Part shown: in pieces, positions 60,554-64,000 of the stretch
How the letters are laid out: the number at the start of each line of letters is the position of its first letter
Numbering within the stretch: the stretch's first letter is position 1
The notes under the pieces: generated by a model
What the model saw: only the letters and a program-made list of their open reading frames with translations
The model's database searches: none
What the model was told of the DNA's origin: nothing
Translations under genes and position numbers: made by a program
NCBI GenBank assembly: GCA_010093515.1
Contig: MU001689.1
Location: 303,502-367,501, forward strand
Source: Lineolata rhizophorae
Lineage: Eukaryota; Ascomycota; Dothideomycetes; Lineolatales; Lineolataceae
Direction: 5' to 3'
Length of the DNA stretch: 64,000 nt

Positions 60554-63500
60554 CTAATCATCCATGGGCCGATCCGACAACTCCACACCCCTATGTCCTC
60601 CATGTCCCTGCGTTTCGTCCGCTCCACCCAAACTTCCTACACTATCCCTCTTCCCCAACGTCACTCCCGACGCAGCCGACCCCACCGATCCCACCAAGCT
60701 CTGCCTCGCCAGCCCCCCGGGTGGCTTACGCGGGAACCGCCCGCCCGCTTGCGCGCCCGATCTCCCCAGCGAATTGCGCTTCTCGACACCACCCGCGCTG
60801 CCGGCGTCGCTAACGGGGCTATCCACCGCCGTGGGCGTCTGGACCGAGCCGTTGGCGGCCGGGTGGTATCCGACCGTGGATATGGGCGCGGGGGCGCCGG
60901 CGGCGGCTACGGGCGGGACGCGGTACGGGCTGGGTGCGGGCCCCGGCGCGATGGGACCCGGCTCGCCGACGACGGGGCTCTGCTCCGCGGAGCCGGGCAC
61001 CTCGAGGCTGTTGCGGACCTGGGCCGAGGCGCCGGCGCCGCGCCGCTCCGTCGGCGACGTCTGGATCGGGAACCGCGTCTCGGCCGACGAGATGCCCGTC
61101 GTGGAGCGATCGCGGCGGTGCGAGGCGGTGCGCGGCGAGGCTGGCGGCGCCGGCGACGATGCCCGGCTGCGGTTCGCGATTGCGCGCTGGCGCTCCTCCA
61201 TGTGCGCGCGGCGGTTGGACTCATCTGTGGAGATGGCGCGCTGGCGGCCGCGCGACGTGGAGGCACTGGCGCCGGAAGTCGAGTGTGAGAGCGCCGAGGC
61301 GCGCTTGAGTTCGCCGAAAATGGCATCCTTGTGCGCGAAAAGGTCACGGAGGAGACGGTACGAAAAGCGCTCGTTCATGGTGAGGGAGGATTCGGAACGC
61401 GGGCGCAAGATGCATGGCGCGAGGGAGTTGGCTAGTGAAGAAACGTAGGGTTCGTCGGCGGAGGTCAGCTCAATCAACCGGGTGAAGTGGGTAACAATAG
61501 CATCGAGGGTGGCGATATTGGCAAGACGCAGTTGTCCGAGAGTGGACTGGATGACTGAGACCCTTGCGGCATCCTCCGAGGTAGGCCCGGTGCTCGTGTA
61601 AATAGTCTTGATGATCTCGTAGACATGAGAAGAGACAAGGGAGTCAGGAAGCTCAAGCAAATACAACTTGAGCACGCTTGCCACTATCGTGATCTCGTAG
61701 TTGTCGAGGATGTCAATAGGGAAGGGTTTGCCGGTGTTGATCTGAGCGCGAAGGTGGTGGGTAGCGCCCAGGGGCACGTCAACGAGCCAGATTCCGCGAC
61801 GGGCCTCGTCACCTTCAAGATCGGGATAGTCTGAAGACAGAAATTAGTTCAGTCTAAGAGATGGCTTACATCATACTCACGGTTATCAAGGTAGGTCAGA
61901 AGTGTCGTCACAATTAGGGGGACCCGCTTGCGATCCGACCGCGCACGTGCCTCTAGATCGACGCCGAAAGTTTGCTCTGCAGAAGAATTTTAGCTAAGAA
62001 TAGAGGGTCAGGGCGCACGTGGCTGATCTTACCGTCAACCGAGTTGTAGTAATTCTCGTACGTCATCACCCTTGGAACAAACGGTCCAGTACGATAGTTT
62101 TCGAGCATGTACCTCAGGTCGCCCAATGGTTGCACCGTCTCCTGGAAGAGCATCATATTGTCGACGTTGCTCTGCAGGCTCGGGATGACGTTGCTGATGG
62201 CGCCAGAGAAGTCGAGGATGACGGCCTTGATAGCCTTCAGCCGATCAAGTTCGCACCGCTCCATGAACTTCAGATGCTCCATCATGGCCTCCTCGAGGTT
62301 GCAGCGCAGCGAGTCAAGCTTGCGTATAGACAGCTTGTAGCGATCGTCAGCCTCGCGGGCCTCGCGGCGCAGGCGCTCGGCGGGTGTCTCATTCGGGTGG
62401 GCGTTGTTGAGAGGGTTCCAGCCCGATAGATATTCGCTTACGACGCCCGTTGGCGTGTCGACGCTGTTGTCCGACATGGCGGAGGAAGCGCGCTCGATTT
62501 TGCGTCTCTCAGGGATTCCGGTTAGCTGGAAGACCTTGGGCTTCCACTGGTAGAACATCCTCGAGCTGTTGGCGAAGGTGTTGCCGACGTTGCCGACTAG
62601 GCGCAGAAAGCCGTGACCAACCATATCCTGACCTATGCGCTCAGCGTAGCTGATGCTTGTGGCTCCAAGATGCTTCTGTATATATTCCGTGATATCAGAG
62701 CCCGTAGAAACATTTTGATAGACACCCAGAACAGGCACGCGTGTCTCCCCCAGCTTGATGGTCTCGAGCATATGAGTGAGTATCTTCTTAACCTGCTCAG
62801 GCGTGTACGTCTCGTCTCCTATGTCTAGAGGTTCATCTTCCGCGTCCTCGGGCTCCGAGAGCTTCACCGTCGGGATGTTCTTGGGCTTAGGGCTCTGCGC
62901 CACCTCGCTTTGGGGGTCTTGGAAGGCCAACTTTTCTTCCTCGTCCAGGTCCTCCACTAGGCGACATTTGTTGTAGTATTGGGAGCGGAACTTGCGCACC
63001 GCTTCCGCCTGGCGGTCGTGCAACTTGATCCGGTTGTGTAGGTCATCCTGCGAGTTTTGAACGCGCGCCGCGTGCGCCTCCGACCAACGGGTGAAGGGAT
63101 TGACGACGAGCTCTCGAATGTTTGACGCGATCTTCCTGTGCGCATTGGCAGCCTGGTCCATTTCGACGCGCAGGCCATCATATGCCTATAGGAACCCAAT
63201 GGGTCGTCAGTATTCCAATGTTGACCCGCGAAAGCAGCTTTGCTAGCCGCGACTCCGCCCGTCTTCCAAATACAACATTCCCTCCATGCCGTACGCACCT
63301 TCCTCACACTTGCGCCGTCATCTCGCGCAAACCCGCTCGTCAGACGTTCCGCCGCGGGCGCAATGTCTGCTAGTCGCTGCCCGTACAGCTCCTCCGCGTC
63401 GGCACGCATGCGCGCGATGGTCAGGACCTGCTCATTCTCCTGCACGCCCTGCTGCAGCTTGCCAAAGAGCACGCCGAGGCCTTCGGGCAGGACAACGGGT

Positions 63501-63661
63501 AGAGAGTCAGATTTCTTGGATAAAGATGCTCGGATGGCAGACTTGGGTTTTTGCGGCCACGGCTGCTGCTGCTGCTGCGACCCGGTGAAGGTGGTGGTGA
63601 TGCGACGCTGCTTACCGCCTGCGTAATCAGGCGACCAGAACGAGTTGGCGAAGCCCGACAT
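60554..63661 (-). CDS. RGD2: F-BAR / DEP / RhoGAP protein (Rgd2 type)
   Basis: Exons 63661-63299, 63185-62033, 61976-61881 and 61830-60554 give 962 residues. The order is an F-BAR/FCH helical region (from ~residue 45: VLFGKLQQGVQENEQVL...EELYGQRLADIAP), a DEP domain inserted in it (~230-325; DITEYIQKHLGATS...GHGFLRLVGN), the rest of F-BAR, then RhoGAP (~505-700; FGVDLEARARSDRKRVPLIVTTLLTYLDN|HYPDL...) and a Ser/Pro/Arg-rich disordered tail of ~260 residues. This architecture is that of yeast Rgd2 and fission-yeast Rga8-like proteins, which bend or bind membranes and turn off Cdc42/Rho GTPases at growth sites. Where most RhoGAPs carry the arginine finger (GIFRxxG), this protein has GIWLVDVP, so catalysis by the usual residue is uncertain. 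Confidence 0.88.
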
Positions 63662-64000
63662 GCTGCGTGGATTAGCCCTATGATGGCGAGCGCTCGTCGG
63701 TCGCGATCCTTCGTGATGCAAGGGGCTGCGAGACAGGCTCCCAGGCGGAGGACAAAACGAGCGTGTGCTGGAAACGGGGAACGCTTATATCGTGAACTCG
63801 TGGACCTCGGGCCCGGTTGCAGGGGGAAGGCGCTTGCGCAAGTTGAGCGTTGAGGGCCCCGGACGCGGGTGCGCAAGGCCGTTGGAAAGAAACGAAACTG
63901 GCAGCAGGGAAGAGACTCCGATGGGGGGTGCGGTGGTGAAAGAAAGGAAAAAGGCCGTGTGTGCTCTGGGATGGGGTTTGGAGCAAAGGACCGCAGGAGA
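63662..64000. promoter_or_regulatory. RhoGAP upstream region at window edge
   Basis: 339 bases, GC-rich, likely leader and promoter of the RhoGAP gene. In-frame codons upstream of 63661 (an ATG at 63721) would add 20 residues but lack the family look. Confidence 0.45.

Overview
The window is nuclear DNA from a filamentous ascomycete (Pezizomycotina; probably Sordariomycetes or a close class, though the species cannot be named from sequence alone). The reasons are short GT-AG introns of about 50-190 bases with fungal branch points (CTAAC/CTAAT types), dense housekeeping genes on both strands, an intron-bearing tRNA, and typical filamentous-fungal families (SurE-type phosphatase, CorA-like protein, F-BAR/DEP/RhoGAP protein, fungal dienelactone hydrolase). 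I found no bacterial operons, CRISPR array or rRNA gene. Exon limits were worked out by hand from splice signals and frame, and exon sums are divisible by three for every intact model.

Layout, left to right. 0-6 kb is gene-poor: a SurE-like phosphatase and a small secreted cysteine-rich protein. 6-16.8 kb: IES1 (INO80 complex), a 1.7 kb block of odd composition with no recognised gene, DED1 helicase, an ER cyclophilin with two possible C-termini, and, divergent from it, mitochondrial ribosomal protein uS13m. 17-21.3 kb: dienelactone hydrolase, tRNA-Gln(CUG) with a 24-base intron, and a CorA-like gene whose first part looks frame-broken. 21.5-25 kb: RRP9 and proteasome PRE1, divergent. 26-32 kb: an unknown multipass membrane protein, an unknown fungal protein, and what looks like a decayed partial copy of the latter. 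32.7-40.5 kb: a Rad60/Esc2-type SUMO-like-domain protein divergent from LSM6, then a 1394-residue RING protein. 42-47 kb: a 2OG-Fe(II) dioxygenase and COX23 separated by a GC-rich gap. 48.5-57.5 kb: MDM20 (NatB), UTP13 and eIF3m. 57.5-60.5 kb is gene-poor with one orphan coding fragment. 60.5-63.7 kb: an F-BAR/DEP/RhoGAP protein.

The genes mostly serve ribosome production and translation (RRP9, UTP13, DED1, eIF3m, uS13m), RNA decay and splicing (LSM6), proteolysis and protein modification (PRE1, RING protein, SUMO-like-domain protein, NatB), chromatin (IES1), mitochondrial respiration (COX23) and polarity signalling (RhoGAP). Several sit as divergent pairs with short shared promoters.

The most interesting signal is at the 3' end of the cyclophilin gene. 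Unspliced, the message ends in an ER-retrieval signal HEEL. Removing a 129-base in-frame intron skips that signal and stop and adds a 90-residue tail with one membrane span. This would switch one enzyme between lumenal and membrane-anchored forms. Other points of note are start codons split or immediately followed by introns, a RhoGAP domain without the usual arginine finger, and the odd 1.7 kb block.
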